From contig NZ_QNUX01000010.1 in assembly GCF_003312425.1 (NCBI RefSeq), forward strand, positions 62,001-126,000: a stretch of 64,000 nt of DNA, read 5' to 3'. The notes below the pieces were generated by a model. It ran no database searches and had not been told where the DNA came from. It worked only from the letters and a program-made list of their open reading frames with translations. Shown here piece by piece: positions 1 through 8,455 of this stretch. Each line of letters opens with the position of its first letter. Within the stretch, counting starts at the first letter, position 1. Source of the DNA: Flavobacterium psychrolimnae. Its GTDB lineage: Bacteria > Bacteroidota > Bacteroidia > Flavobacteriales > Flavobacteriaceae. Both the position numbers and the translations under genes were made by a program.

Positions 1-775
1 AACGATTCCATCTTGGCTCTGTCGCTAAATCAATTTGTGGCGATAGTGCTGTGGTGATTCCCATAGCTCTGTATTCTTTGGCTGCAATAGCACCAAATTG
101 TTCTGTAATAGCAGCATCAAAAGTAGCAGCTAATCCTAATTCTTCCGGCCATTGTGATATAGCGCCACCGGAACCGGCATTGTATTCGGCATCTTTATTG
201 GCTCCATTTCTTGGATCAGAACTGTTATTGGAAGGAATTCCCATTCCAATACCTTCTACTAATGCTTGTATATTATTATTCCATGCTGCGGCCACTACTG
301 GACTTTCAACAGAGGTCATTAGTACATGACGTAAATTATCTTTGGTTAAAAATGCAATTTGCTGATCAGACAAATCAGACGATTTTGCACCACTTTTAGA
401 AAATGGTTTTTCATTATAGGTTCCGGTAAACATTCCTGCTTCGGCTGCAGGAATAGCCTGATGCCTGCTATATAACATTAACCCAGCCATTTGTTCTACC
501 GTCATTTTAGAGGCAAGATCTTTGGCACGTTCCGCTACCGTTTTTCTCCAATCTTCATAAATATCTAACTTTCCATTTTTGTTGAGGTCTTTAAAAGCCA
601 AGCCGTCTGCTTGTATGATTTTAATTCCTGATTTTGGAGAATATCCTAATATTTGTCCTCCTTGGTTTTGAACAATGTTATGGGAATCTTTGGGTGTTTC
701 AGTCCACTTAGTTTGCGCCTTCAATGATACAGCTAGTAACAATAAAGACGGGAGGAGGAAGATTTTTGATTTCAT
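1..775 (-). CDS. Glycoside hydrolase family 3 protein (5' part; truncated by window edge)
   Basis: Secreted beta-glucosidase-type glycoside hydrolase of family 3. The gene starts at ATG 775 and runs off the left edge, so only the first 258 residues are visible. Residues 1-22 are a signal peptide ending near LKAQ. Next comes an EF-hand-like stretch (DLNKNGKLDIYEDW) often found before the barrel in Bacteroidota GH3 enzymes, then AKDLASKMTVEQMAGLML, the typical start of the GH3 barrel domain. The visible part ends in LSPQIDLATEPRW, also family-typical. The catalytic aspartate lies further on and cannot be checked. Family assignment is confident; substrate is unknown. Confidence 0.88.
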   Translation of the reverse strand, partial: MKSKIFLLPSLLLLAVSLKAQTKWTETPKDSHNIVQNQGGQILGYSPKSGIKIIQADGLAFKDLNKNGKLDIYEDWRKTVAERAKDLASKMTVEQMAGLMLYSRHQAIPAAEAGMFTGTYNEKPFSKSGAKSSDLSDQQIAFLTKDNLRHVLMTSVESPVVAAAWNNNIQALVEGIGMGIPSNNSSDPRNGANKDAEYNAGSGGAISQWPEELGLAATFDAAITEQFGAIAAKEYRAMGITTALSPQIDLATEPRWNR

Positions 776-814
776 GATGGTTTATTTATCAGTGTAATAG
801 CATTTTATAGTTTC

Positions 815-822
815 CAAATGTA
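815..822 (-). promoter_or_regulatory. Candidate -7 box for the GH3 gene
   Basis: On the minus strand this reads TACATTTG, an exact match to the Bacteroidota -7 consensus TAnnTTTG, 40 bases before the GH3 start codon. No clear -33 TTG is at the usual distance. Confidence 0.4.
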
Positions 823-924
823 AAAAATAAATGTGTTATTTCGACACATTGAAAAATTATTTTTTGGTTATTCCAATATGATTTAAATACCACATTAATT
901 ATTGCCTCTCATAGCTTAATTATG

Positions 925-954
925 TTGGTGATTTGTATTTATTGTTTAACTTTG
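925..954 (+). promoter_or_regulatory. Candidate promoter for the DUF2452 gene
   Basis: TTG at 925-927 is followed after 19 bases by TAACTTTG (947-954), fitting the TTG-N17-23-TAnnTTTG pattern known for Flavobacterium. The implied leader to the ATG at 1136 is about 175 bases, which is long. Confidence 0.4.
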
Positions 955-1135
955 CGTCAAAATATTTAAACAAAATATTCTTTTTTTAAAATTTCGGAAT
1001 CGTCTTTTGTTTTGAGTAAAATTTGGTAATCAAACAATACTTTTGAACGAATAAATATTTTGAATTCGTTTTGAAAAAATCATACATGAAACCAGTCGGT
1101 ATTAATTATTTATCTTTAAATAAAAGAAAAAGTAA

Positions 1136-1555
1136 ATGGAAAATAAAAAACCAGATAATGTTGTATACACAGTTGAAGCGGGATATAATGCCAATATTTT
1201 GCCTTACGCAACTGGAGTTGGCGCACCCGTAATTCGAGTTGATGATGTGGTTTCTTGGAAAAGTAGAGGAATTGACAATGTGAATAAAGAGCTAGGGAAT
1301 AAATTTAATGAACTCAAGCTTCAATATGAAAAGTTAATGCAAGAATACGAATGGAACGAATTAGTATACAGTGCTAAATTTTCATTTGAACCCGTTATTG
1401 GCGAAATTTATCATTTGTACAGAGATGCTGCAGGCGTAAATTTTCTTTCGTTGATAGGTCCGAACGAATGGAACAAAGAACACATAGGTACTTTTAAACT
1501 CAACAGTGATAAAAAATGGATTCTCCTGAATGCAGTTGATTCGCAGCTGTACTAA
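1136..1555 (+). CDS. DUF2452 family protein (C1orf50-like)
   Basis: A 139-residue soluble protein with no signal peptide or membrane segment. It resembles the DUF2452 family (relatives include human C1orf50): a middle part predicted helical (residues 45-75, KFNELKLQYEKLMQEYEWNE) followed by the family-like core IGEIYHLYRDAAGVNFLSLI and a WNKEHIGTFKL segment. The function of the family is not established. It stands alone between the GH3 gene and a Crp-like regulator. The call is from memory of the family pattern; the ORF itself is clearly coding. Confidence 0.75.
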   Translation: MENKKPDNVVYTVEAGYNANILPYATGVGAPVIRVDDVVSWKSRGIDNVNKELGNKFNELKLQYEKLMQEYEWNELVYSAKFSFEPVIGEIYHLYRDAAGVNFLSLIGPNEWNKEHIGTFKLNSDKKWILLNAVDSQLY

Positions 1556-1759
1556 TCTAAAATAATCGAGATAATTTGGAGATAGAGCGTTTCTTCATAT
1601 TTCTAAAAACAGAATAGTTTTCTAAAATGGCATTGAACTCATAGTGTTGTTTTCTTTGTATTTTACGTGTGATTTTTAATTTTTTTATTCAAGATTGGCA
1701 ATAAATCCTAATCGTTCTTTTTTAATTGTATTTTTATCCGGGCACTAATAAAAGGAACT

Positions 1760-2323
1760 ATGGAAGAAATTTTAAGACAACAAATTGAGAAAATTGTACC
1801 ATTAACAGATGATGAATTTCGATTAGTGCTGTCTCACTTTTCGGTTGGTAATTATAAAAAACATCAATATATTGTTCAGCAGGAAAATCCTGTTCCTTAT
1901 GTTCATTTTGTTGTAAAAGGATTATTGAAATCTTTTTATATAGACAAATCAGGTAAGAATCATGTCCTGCAATTCGCGATGGAAGACTGGTGGATAACGG
2001 ATAACCAAGGTTTTTATAATAATCAGAATGCCACACTCAATATTGACTGCTTAGAAGACGCACAAACTTATTATATCACTCTTGAGGACAGAGAAAAATT
2101 GTGTAATGAATTACAGAAAATGGAATTCTTCTTTTTGCAAAAAATGACGGCCGGAAATATTGCGCTTCAAAACCGAATACTATCGTTGATGAGCAAAAAT
2201 TCAGAAGAACGATACATTCAATTTATCCAATTATACCCTGATTTGATTCATCGCATTCCTAAAACTTTGATAGCATCCTATCTTGGTATCTCAAGGGAGA
2301 CATTGAGCCGTTTGTGGAATTAA
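1760..2323 (+). CDS. Crp/Fnr-family transcriptional regulator
   Basis: A 187-residue cAMP-receptor-protein-type regulator. Residues 20-115 form the cyclic-nucleotide-binding beta-roll (YIVQQENPVPYVHFVVKG, then LKSFYIDKSGKNHVLQFAMED), and residues 120-187 the dimerisation helix and a winged helix-turn-helix ending in LIASYLGISRETLSRLWN. The roll lacks the Arg/Ser phosphate-binding cassette of true Crp, so cAMP binding is not implied; this short type is common in Flavobacteriia. The next gene on the same strand, a PRISE-type reductase 95 bases downstream, is the obvious candidate target. ATG 1760 is the first in-frame start. Confidence 0.88.
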   Translation: MEEILRQQIEKIVPLTDDEFRLVLSHFSVGNYKKHQYIVQQENPVPYVHFVVKGLLKSFYIDKSGKNHVLQFAMEDWWITDNQGFYNNQNATLNIDCLEDAQTYYITLEDREKLCNELQKMEFFFLQKMTAGNIALQNRILSLMSKNSEERYIQFIQLYPDLIHRIPKTLIASYLGISRETLSRLWN

Positions 2324-2418
2324 CGTGATATAGGTCACAAATTATATGTGAGGTATGTCCTTTATAATCCATGGAATATTTTAGAATTTTGTACTTGATA
2401 AAATTTTAAAACAGAAAC

Positions 2419-3486
2419 ATGGAAAATATAGCACTTGTAGTTGGAGCGACTGGAATAACGGGTAGCAATCTCGCAGAAAAACTTATTGACAGAGGCTGGA
2501 TTACTTATGGTTTAGCCAGAAACCCACGCAAAGACATAGAAAACCTTCAGCCAGTTGCTGCAGATCTTTTGGATTTGGAGAATTTAAAAACAGCTTTAAA
2601 AGACATTTCTCCCACTCACATTTACATTACAACTTGGATGCGTCAAGATACTGAAGCCGAAAACATTCGGGTAAATAGCTTGATGATTAGAAATCTTCTC
2701 GAGGCATTATCTCCTAAAAAATCAGTGCAACACGTTGCACTTGTTACAGGATTGAAACATTATCTTGGACCGTTTGAGGCTTACGCCAAAGAAGGATTTC
2801 TGACCGAAACACCACTTAGGGAAGAGCAACCCCGTCTTGATTTGGAGAACTTTTATTATGCTCAAGAAGATGAAGTTTATGCGGCTGCAGCGCGAGATGG
2901 TTTTACATGGAGCATCCATCGTCCGCATACGGTTATTGGAAAAGCGGTAGGTAATTTAATGAATCTTGGTACTACGCTCGCTGTATTCGCCAGCATTTGT
3001 AAAGAAACTGGAAAGCCATTTCAGTGGCCGGGTTCAGCAGCACAATGGAATGGACTTTCTGATGTTACGGATGCCAGAGTTTTGGCAGAACATTTGATTT
3101 GGGCTGCCACTACTGCAGCGGCTCGTAACGAAGCATTCAACGTGGTCAATGGAGATTTTTTTCGTTGGAAATGGCTTTGGAAAAAAATAGCGGAATCGTT
3201 CGGGATTGAGGCAATAGGTTTTGATGGTACTATTCATACTCTTGAAGAACAAATGAAAAATGAAGCTCCGGTTTGGACAAAAATTGCTACGAAATATGAT
3301 CTTGAAGAGTCTGATTTAAACAAGCTGGCTTCTCCTTGGCATACGGATCTTGATTTAGGACGCCCCATAGAAGTGATGACGGATATGTCTAAAAGTCGTA
3401 AACTTGGTTTCCATGTTTTTCAAAGAACGGAAGATTCCTTTTACGATTTGTTTGAACAACTTCGCGCGGACCGATTGATTCCTTAG
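2419..3486 (+). CDS. PRISE-type SDR oxidoreductase (progesterone 5-beta-reductase/iridoid synthase-like)
   Basis: A 355-residue NAD(P)-dependent extended short-chain dehydrogenase. The Rossmann motif is GATGITGSNL (residues 9-18). The family marker VTGLKHYLGP (residues 109-118) carries the lysine used by PRISE enzymes, and the ENFYYAQEDEV segment (143-153) carries the tyrosine; in plant progesterone 5-beta-reductases this Lys/Tyr pair drives 1,4-enone reduction. Bacterial members reduce activated C=C bonds, but the natural substrate here is unknown. Length is normal for the family. The Crp-like gene just upstream may regulate it, and a hairpin terminator follows at 3506-3549. Confidence 0.85.
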   Translation: MENIALVVGATGITGSNLAEKLIDRGWITYGLARNPRKDIENLQPVAADLLDLENLKTALKDISPTHIYITTWMRQDTEAENIRVNSLMIRNLLEALSPKKSVQHVALVTGLKHYLGPFEAYAKEGFLTETPLREEQPRLDLENFYYAQEDEVYAAAARDGFTWSIHRPHTVIGKAVGNLMNLGTTLAVFASICKETGKPFQWPGSAAQWNGLSDVTDARVLAEHLIWAATTAAARNEAFNVVNGDFFRWKWLWKKIAESFGIEAIGFDGTIHTLEEQMKNEAPVWTKIATKYDLEESDLNKLASPWHTDLDLGRPIEVMTDMSKSRKLGFHVFQRTEDSFYDLFEQLRADRLIP

Positions 3487-3505
3487 TCATTTAAAGGTGG
3501 TCTAC

Positions 3506-3549
3506 AAAAAAGAGGATTCAAAACAGCACGTTTTGGATCCTCTTTTTTA
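3506..3549 (+). terminator. Rho-independent terminator after the PRISE-type gene
   Basis: A 14-base stem (AGAGGATTCAAAAC paired with GTTTTGGATCCTCT, one G-U pair) with a 5-base loop and a T-run on the plus-strand side. Confidence 0.8.
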
Positions 3550-3628
3550 TTTTGTCTCTTTAAGAATGTATGAAGTTGCTTTTTCTGATTTTCTAAAGAC
3601 TATGCAGTTTTCACTACCGCTTTAAAAC

Positions 3629-3664
3629 AAAAAAGACCTTACATTGCTGTAAAGTCTTTTTAAA
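3629..3664 (-). terminator. Terminator of the tRNA-Asn transcript
   Basis: On the minus strand, just 3' of the tRNA, a 12-bp stem (AAAGACTTTACA with TGTAAGGTCTTT, one G-U pair) closes a GCAA loop and runs into T residues. The wobble pair only works in the minus-strand RNA, which fits a tRNA terminator. Confidence 0.7.
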
Positions 3665-3667
3665 AAG

Positions 3668-3741
3668 CTCCCTCTCTTGGGCTCGAACCAAGGACCCTCT
3701 GATTAACAGTCAGATGCTCTAACCAACTGAGCTAAGAAGGA
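3668..3741 (-). tRNA. tRNA-Asn (anticodon GTT)
   Basis: A 74-nt cloverleaf on the minus strand. The acceptor arm pairs TCCTTCT with AGAGGGA (one G-U), the D-arm holds AGCTCAGTTGGTTAGAGC, the anticodon arm TCTGA-CTGTTAA-TCAGA gives anticodon GTT, and the T-arm holds GGTTCGAGCC. The 3' CCA is not encoded. It is followed by its own terminator. Confidence 0.97.
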
Positions 3742-3878
3742 AACTGTATATTTTTATTCTGGTGTGAATGAACGTTTTTAATTGCTTTATTGTGATGTTC
3801 GTTTCAGTTGTAAAGCGGTGCAAAGATAGGCTATCATTTGGTTTGTGCAAATAAAAATCAAACTTTTTTTTATTTTTT

Positions 3879-5222
3879 TTACTTCCCTACAATTGCCTTG
3901 TAAATGTCATTTCCGTTAGCAAATAGTAACAGTGTTATAAGTAATACGAAACCAACCATTTGCGCATTCTCTAGGAATTTGTCACTTGGTTTTTTACCAC
4001 TGATGATTTCATATAATAAAAACATAACGTGACCACCATCAAGTGCCGGAATAGGCAATAAGTTCATTACACCAAGCATTATCGATAATAATGCGGTGAT
4101 GTTCCAGAAAACTTGCCAGCTCCACGTATTAGGAAAAATATCAAATATGGCCTTAAAACCACCCACTGATTTATATGCACCTGTACTTGGACTGAAAATC
4201 ATTTTCAATTGTTTTCCGTATCCTACTAATTGATCTTTTCCTCTAGTAATCCCAACCGGAATAGATTCTAAGAAACCAAATTCCTGTTTGCTTACTTTGT
4301 AATAGCCTAGTTTTTCCAGTGAAGCCATGCTTAATTGTCCAATACCAATTCCTAGTTTTCCATCACTAGTAACCATAACTGGAACTTTTATTTCTTTCTC
4401 GTCTCTTAAAATAGTTGCCGCAATCGTTTTGTTTTTGTTGCTTTCCAAAACCACTTTAGCTTGGTCAAAATATTTTGTCGGTTGCCCGTTCAATGCAAGA
4501 ATAATATCTTTTGGTTGCAACGCAGTGTTTTTTGATCCAGGGGTAACAGCTCCTACCACAAATGGCATTCTGATATCCAGCAACACACTTTTTTCTTGTT
4601 GTGACAATTGATCCACAAAATCGTTTGGCATTTTGATGGCTTGTTCTGTTCCATTTCTTACAATAAGCACTTCTTTTGCCATGATGACTTTCATGGTAAG
4701 ATCATTGTCAAATTTGACTATTTTTTCACCATCCACAGAAACTATATGATCTCCAGTTTGGAAACCCACTTTTTGCATCGCCTTGTTTTCTACTAACAAA
4801 CCGTCTTTCAAATCCTCATTAGCAATATAGGTATCGCCGTACGCAAATGCCATTCCGATATATATAATGAAAGCCAAAATAAAATTCACCGTAACCCCAC
4901 CCAACATAATAATCAAACGTTGCCAAGCCGGTTTAGAACGAAATTCCCATGGTTGAGGTGGCAAAGCCATTTGTTCCTTGTCCATGCTTTCGTCAATCAT
5001 CCCGGAAATTTTCACATAACCGCCCAAAGGCAACCAACCAATACCATATTCGGTTTCGCCAATTTTCTTTTTGATAAGGGAATATTTAACATCAAAAAAT
5101 AAGTAGAATTTTTCAACTCTGGTTTTAAACAGTTTTGCAGGAATGAAATGTCCTAATTCGTGAAGTATAATCAGTAATGATAAGCTCAATAAAAATTGAG
5201 AAAGCTTGATAACTATGTCCAT
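3879..5222 (-). CDS. rseP: RIP metalloprotease RseP (site-2 protease)
   Basis: Intramembrane zinc protease of the S2P family, 447 residues, which in other bacteria cleaves membrane-bound anti-sigma factors. The zinc motif HELGH is at residues 21-25 in the first membrane helix (LSLLIILHELGHFIPAKLF). A second helix near residues 105-125 is followed by two PDZ-like regions (about 130-290, including GDHIVSVDGEKIV and PKDIILALNGQPTKYF). The C-terminal LLPIPALDGGHVMF supplies the third zinc ligand (LDG). Length is typical. It is a single-gene unit with a candidate promoter at 5285-5318; the region in front carries part of a widespread dispersed repeat. Confidence 0.95.
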   Translation of the reverse strand: MDIVIKLSQFLLSLSLLIILHELGHFIPAKLFKTRVEKFYLFFDVKYSLIKKKIGETEYGIGWLPLGGYVKISGMIDESMDKEQMALPPQPWEFRSKPAWQRLIIMLGGVTVNFILAFIIYIGMAFAYGDTYIANEDLKDGLLVENKAMQKVGFQTGDHIVSVDGEKIVKFDNDLTMKVIMAKEVLIVRNGTEQAIKMPNDFVDQLSQQEKSVLLDIRMPFVVGAVTPGSKNTALQPKDIILALNGQPTKYFDQAKVVLESNKNKTIAATILRDEKEIKVPVMVTSDGKLGIGIGQLSMASLEKLGYYKVSKQEFGFLESIPVGITRGKDQLVGYGKQLKMIFSPSTGAYKSVGGFKAIFDIFPNTWSWQVFWNITALLSIMLGVMNLLPIPALDGGHVMFLLYEIISGKKPSDKFLENAQMVGFVLLITLLLFANGNDIYKAIVGK

Positions 5223-5227
5223 TTATT

Positions 5228-5254
5228 TGTCATTGCGAGGAACGAAGCAATCTA
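5228..5254. repeat. Half-copy of a widespread dispersed repeat (CATTGCGAGGAACGAAGCAA type)
   Basis: The stretch matches one arm of an interspersed palindromic repeat I know from many unrelated bacterial genomes, usually next to genes. Only one arm is clear here, between the rseP start codon and its promoter, so it would lie in the rseP leader RNA. Confidence 0.55.
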
Positions 5255-5284
5255 ATCCTCTTATTAATTTAATTTTATAACTCA

Positions 5285-5318
5285 CAAAAGTAAGGTTTTC
5301 TATTTGTTTATTTTACAA
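5285..5318 (-). promoter_or_regulatory. Candidate promoter of rseP
   Basis: Minus strand: TTG (5316-5318), 23-base spacer, TACTTTTG (5285-5292). This fits TTG-N17-23-TAnnTTTG. The leader is about 55-60 bases and includes the half-repeat at 5228-5254. Confidence 0.5.
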
Positions 5319-5446
5319 TAATTGTTCCATACCATTTTAAAAGTTTGTTAATTAATCTAAATTGAATTCTAAGTTTGAGTTGTGAATCTTAACTTTACTT
5401 TTTTGAAATGAGTATTTCTTGTTTCTTTCACTTTTAAAATAAAGAT

Positions 5447-6514
5447 ATGTCTTCAAAATTATTTTCTCATCTCACAATAAAAAGCATCACGCTAAAAAAT
5501 AGAATTGCCATTTCACCAATGTGCCAATATTCGGCCCAAGATGGGTTTGCCAATGACTGGCACCTCGTACATCTTGGAAGTCGCGCCAGTGGTGGTGCGG
5601 GATTAATCATTCAGGAAGCTACTTCAGTTTCTCCCGAAGGCCGAATTTCACCAGAGGATTTAGGACTTTGGAAAGACGAGCAAATCGAAAAAATGCAGCA
5701 GATTAATCAATTTATTATCAGTCAGAAATCGGTTCCCGGAATCCAATTGGCTCATGCCGGAAGAAAAGCAAGTGCCGCATCACCCTGGAACGGAGGCCGA
5801 AAAATAGACAAAACAAAAGGCGGTTGGGATACCGTGGCGCCAAGTGCGATTGCGTATCATCATACTGAAAACGCTCCTGTTGCATTAGATGAAGCGGGAA
5901 TTCAAAAAGTAGTTTCCGACTTTAAATCAGCCACAAAAAGAGCCGTTCAAGCCGGTTTTCAGGTAATGGAAATTCATGCGGCGCACGGGTATTTGTTGCA
6001 TCAGTTTCTTTCGCCATTATCCAATTTTAGAACAGATGCTTATGGAGGAAGTTTTGAAAACCGAATCCGTTTAACACTCGAAGTCGTGGACGCAGTTCAA
6101 TCAGAATGGCCGGAAAACTTGCCTTTATTCGTTAGAATTTCGGCTACAGACTGGGCAGAAGGCGGATGGAATGCTGAAGAATCTGTACAGCTTTCTAAAA
6201 TACTAAAAGAAAAAGGTGTGGATATAATAGATGTTTCTTCGGGAGGATTAGTGTCACATCAACAAATTCCGTTGGGCCCAAATTACCAAGTTCCTTTTGC
6301 GGAAAGCATAAAAAATGAAACCGGAATTTTGACTGGCGCCGTAGGTTTAATTACTGATGCCGCTCAAGCCGAGGAAATAATTACTTCAGGAAAAGCGGAT
6401 TTAGTGTTATTTGCCAGAGAATCCCTTAGAAATCCGAATTTAGGGTTGACATTTGCCCATGATTTAAATGCGGATATCGAATGGCCAAAACAATACGAAA
6501 GAGCTAAAAAGTAA
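5447..6514 (+). CDS. namA: NADH:flavin oxidoreductase / NADPH dehydrogenase, YqjM (NamA)-type old yellow enzyme
   Basis: FMN-dependent ene-reductase of the thermophilic-like old yellow enzyme class, 355 residues; such enzymes reduce activated double bonds with NAD(P)H. Family signatures: PMCQYSAQDGFANDWHLVHL (residues 24-43), including the Cys of YqjM that tunes the flavin; QLAHAGRKAS (about 105-114); the substrate-binding HAAHGYLLHQFLSPLSN (about 178-194); and RTDAYGGSFENRIR just after. The C-terminal GAVGLITDA and VLFARESLRNP belong to the FMN phosphate site. It is monocistronic; the downstream gap is full of repeats. True substrate is unknown. Confidence 0.88.
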   Translation: MSSKLFSHLTIKSITLKNRIAISPMCQYSAQDGFANDWHLVHLGSRASGGAGLIIQEATSVSPEGRISPEDLGLWKDEQIEKMQQINQFIISQKSVPGIQLAHAGRKASAASPWNGGRKIDKTKGGWDTVAPSAIAYHHTENAPVALDEAGIQKVVSDFKSATKRAVQAGFQVMEIHAAHGYLLHQFLSPLSNFRTDAYGGSFENRIRLTLEVVDAVQSEWPENLPLFVRISATDWAEGGWNAEESVQLSKILKEKGVDIIDVSSGGLVSHQQIPLGPNYQVPFAESIKNETGILTGAVGLITDAAQAEEIITSGKADLVLFARESLRNPNLGLTFAHDLNADIEWPKQYERAKK

Positions 6515-6519
6515 GTTTT

Positions 6520-6885
6520 TGATTTTGAAACATATAAGTCATGTCAGTTTTTTCTAAGATTTCTTAGATGACTTATATGTTTAAATTTTGAAACATATAA
6601 GTCATGTAAGTTTTACTTTTAAAAATTATAAAACAACTATATAGAAATATTCCAATTCTTATATGAACTTATATGCCTTATATGTTAAAAAAAGCAATCA
6701 GTCTCCATTTTAAAAGAAAAGATATGACAGGTACTTAACTACTTATTTGATTTTAAAAACTTCCATGACTTATATGTTAAAAAAATAGGTTTCAGTCTAT
6801 ATTTTAAAAGAAAAAGAAATGACAAGAACTTCTTTATTTATTTAATTTTTAAAAACTTACAGGGCTTTATTGATTAAAAAACACA
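6520..6885. repeat. CATATAAGTCAT-type palindromes and about 105-bp imperfect tandem repeats
   Basis: A non-coding gap of nearly 400 bases. At 6529-6585 a palindrome has arms AAACATATAAGTCAT and ATGACTTATATGTTT around about 25 bases. A further copy lies at 6588-6611. From about 6660 a unit of roughly 105 bases (CTTATATGTTAAAAAAA, then a CAGTCT..ATTTTAAAAGAAAA block, then TTTTAAAAACTT) appears twice and starts a third time near 6862. The same CATATAAGTCAT sequence brackets the GxxExxY gene at 26.6-27.3 kb. Confidence 0.8.
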
Positions 6886-6910
6886 CGCCAATAATTTGAA
6901 AAATAATACC

Positions 6911-7951
6911 ATGCAAAAAATAAAAACTGCTTTACTTTCCTACGGGATGTCCGGAAAAGTATTTCATGCTCCTTTTTTAAATTTTCACCCCGGATTTGAA
7001 CTTCTTGGTTCTTGGGAGCGAAGCAAAAAATTAATACACCAGGATTTTCCTTCGGTAAAAAGTTACGCTACCATGGAAGAGTTGTTGGAAGATGATGTTG
7101 ATTTAGTCATCGTAAATACGCCGGTGGAAACGCATTACGAATATGCAAAACAAGTCCTTTTGGCTGGAAAACACGCTATTGTCGAAAAAGCTTTTACCAC
7201 AACGGTTGCCCAATCGCAGGAATTATCGGCTTTGGCCAAAGAAAAAGGATTGAAACTGGCCGTTTTCCAAAATAGAAGATGGGACAGCGATTTCAAAACC
7301 GTCCAGAAAATTATTTCAGAGAAAGTAATAGGTGACATTGTGGAAGCCGAATTCCATTTCGACCGCTACAATCCTATTTTGAGTCCGAAACAACACAAAG
7401 AAACGGCCAATTCCGGTGCTGGAATTCTAAAGGATTTAGGACCACATTTGATTGATCAAGCGTTATGTTTATTTGGTTTGCCACAATCCGTTTTTGCGGA
7501 TATTCGCATCACACGAGAGCATTCGTTGGTAGATGATTACATTGATATTTTACTGTATTATTCCAATTTCCGTGTCCGACTCAAAGCAGGATTTTTTGTT
7601 CGGGAAGCAATTCCGGCGTACGTCATTCATGGTAAGAAAGGTTCGTTCCTGAAACCGCGTGGTGATGTTCAGGAAGACGAATTGAAATTAGGAAATAAAC
7701 CAAATTTAGAAACTTGGGGAACAGAATCCATCGAGAAAAGAGGATTGTTGCACACTGAAATTAATGGAGAAATTGTTCAGGAAATTATCCCCACACTTCA
7801 AGGGAATTACTACGACTTTTTTGACGGAGTTTATCATTCGATTACAAATGACGTTATAGAACCGGTTACGGCACAAGATGGTGTTCAGGTTATGCAAATT
7901 ATCGAAGCTGCGATACAAAGCAGCGCGCAGAAAAAAGCAATTGACCTATAA
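6911..7951 (+). CDS. Gfo/Idh/MocA family oxidoreductase
   Basis: NAD(P)-dependent oxidoreductase of the Gfo/Idh/MocA family, 346 residues from ATG 6911. An in-frame TTG at 6896 would add five residues, but the conserved start MQKIKTALLSYGMSGKVFHAP favours 6911. The N-terminal Rossmann domain shows SYGMSGKVFHAPFL, VDLVIVNTPVETHYEYAKQ (about residues 58-76) and the catalytic-lysine motif HAIVEKAFTTT (EKP-like, here EKA). The C-terminal part has the family's GILKDLGPHLIDQAL segment with the substrate-site His. It resembles E. coli YdgJ/YhhX. Substrate unknown, probably a sugar or polyol derivative. Confidence 0.9.
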   Translation: MQKIKTALLSYGMSGKVFHAPFLNFHPGFELLGSWERSKKLIHQDFPSVKSYATMEELLEDDVDLVIVNTPVETHYEYAKQVLLAGKHAIVEKAFTTTVAQSQELSALAKEKGLKLAVFQNRRWDSDFKTVQKIISEKVIGDIVEAEFHFDRYNPILSPKQHKETANSGAGILKDLGPHLIDQALCLFGLPQSVFADIRITREHSLVDDYIDILLYYSNFRVRLKAGFFVREAIPAYVIHGKKGSFLKPRGDVQEDELKLGNKPNLETWGTESIEKRGLLHTEINGEIVQEIIPTLQGNYYDFFDGVYHSITNDVIEPVTAQDGVQVMQIIEAAIQSSAQKKAIDL

Positions 7952-8350
7952 AATCTACCGCAAATTCGCGGTAACCACCTTAAATAAATAAAGCTATGCT
8001 TTGTCAAAATAGAAATTTAGCCACAGATTCACAGATTTTAACCATTATGAAATCTGTGAATCAGTGGCCTTTTTATTTAAAAACCAATTGTTAGACCTAT
8101 AAAATCTACCGCAAATTCGCCAATTTTTTTACTTTTATAAAAATTAGCAAATTCGCGGTAACCACCTTAAATAAATAAAGCTATGCTTTGTCAAAATAAA
8201 AATTTAGCCACAGATTCACAGATTTTAACTTTTATGAAATTAGTGAATCAGTGGCCTTTTATTTAAAAATCAATTGTTAGATTTATAAAATCTACCGAGA
8301 ATTCGCTAATCTTGTATACTTTTTAAAAATTAGCGAATTCGCGGTAATCA
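7942..8350. repeat. Imperfect tandem repeat of hairpin-forming units (three copies, the last partial)
   Basis: A unit of about 150-190 bases is repeated: copy 1 about 7942-8093, copy 2 about 8094-8280, copy 3 (partial) 8281-8350. Each full unit has two palindromes, one of the ACCGCAAATTCGC...GCGAATTCGCGGT type and one of the GCCACAGATTCACAGATTT...AATCAGTGGC type. Copy 1 lacks the loop and one arm of the first palindrome, as if deleted between the short direct repeats CAAATTCGC. Nothing coding is visible in the gap 7952-8455. Confidence 0.85.
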
Positions 8351-8455
8351 TTTTTTATAAACAATAACGTTGTATTTTCCCTCAAATGTGTTGTTTTGAC
8401 ACAACCAATGAATGGTTTTTGTAATTTTGACCGATTAATGCTAAAATAAATCACT

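Larger units (their letters stand above)
776..1135. other. Intergenic region between divergent GH3 and DUF2452 genes
   Basis: AT-rich 360-base divergent gap. It holds a -7-like box for the GH3 gene on the minus strand (815-822) and a TTG/TAnnTTTG pair for the plus-strand gene (925-954). I see no coding potential or strong hairpin. Confidence 0.5.

Noticed and set aside
51..399. Plus-strand open frames over the GH3 gene
   Set aside because: They lie antisense to a well-supported GH3 coding sequence and show no family pattern.
6520..8350. CRISPR array
   Set aside because: Repeats are of unequal length, diverged, self-palindromic and not separated by unique spacers of constant size; no cas genes are present.
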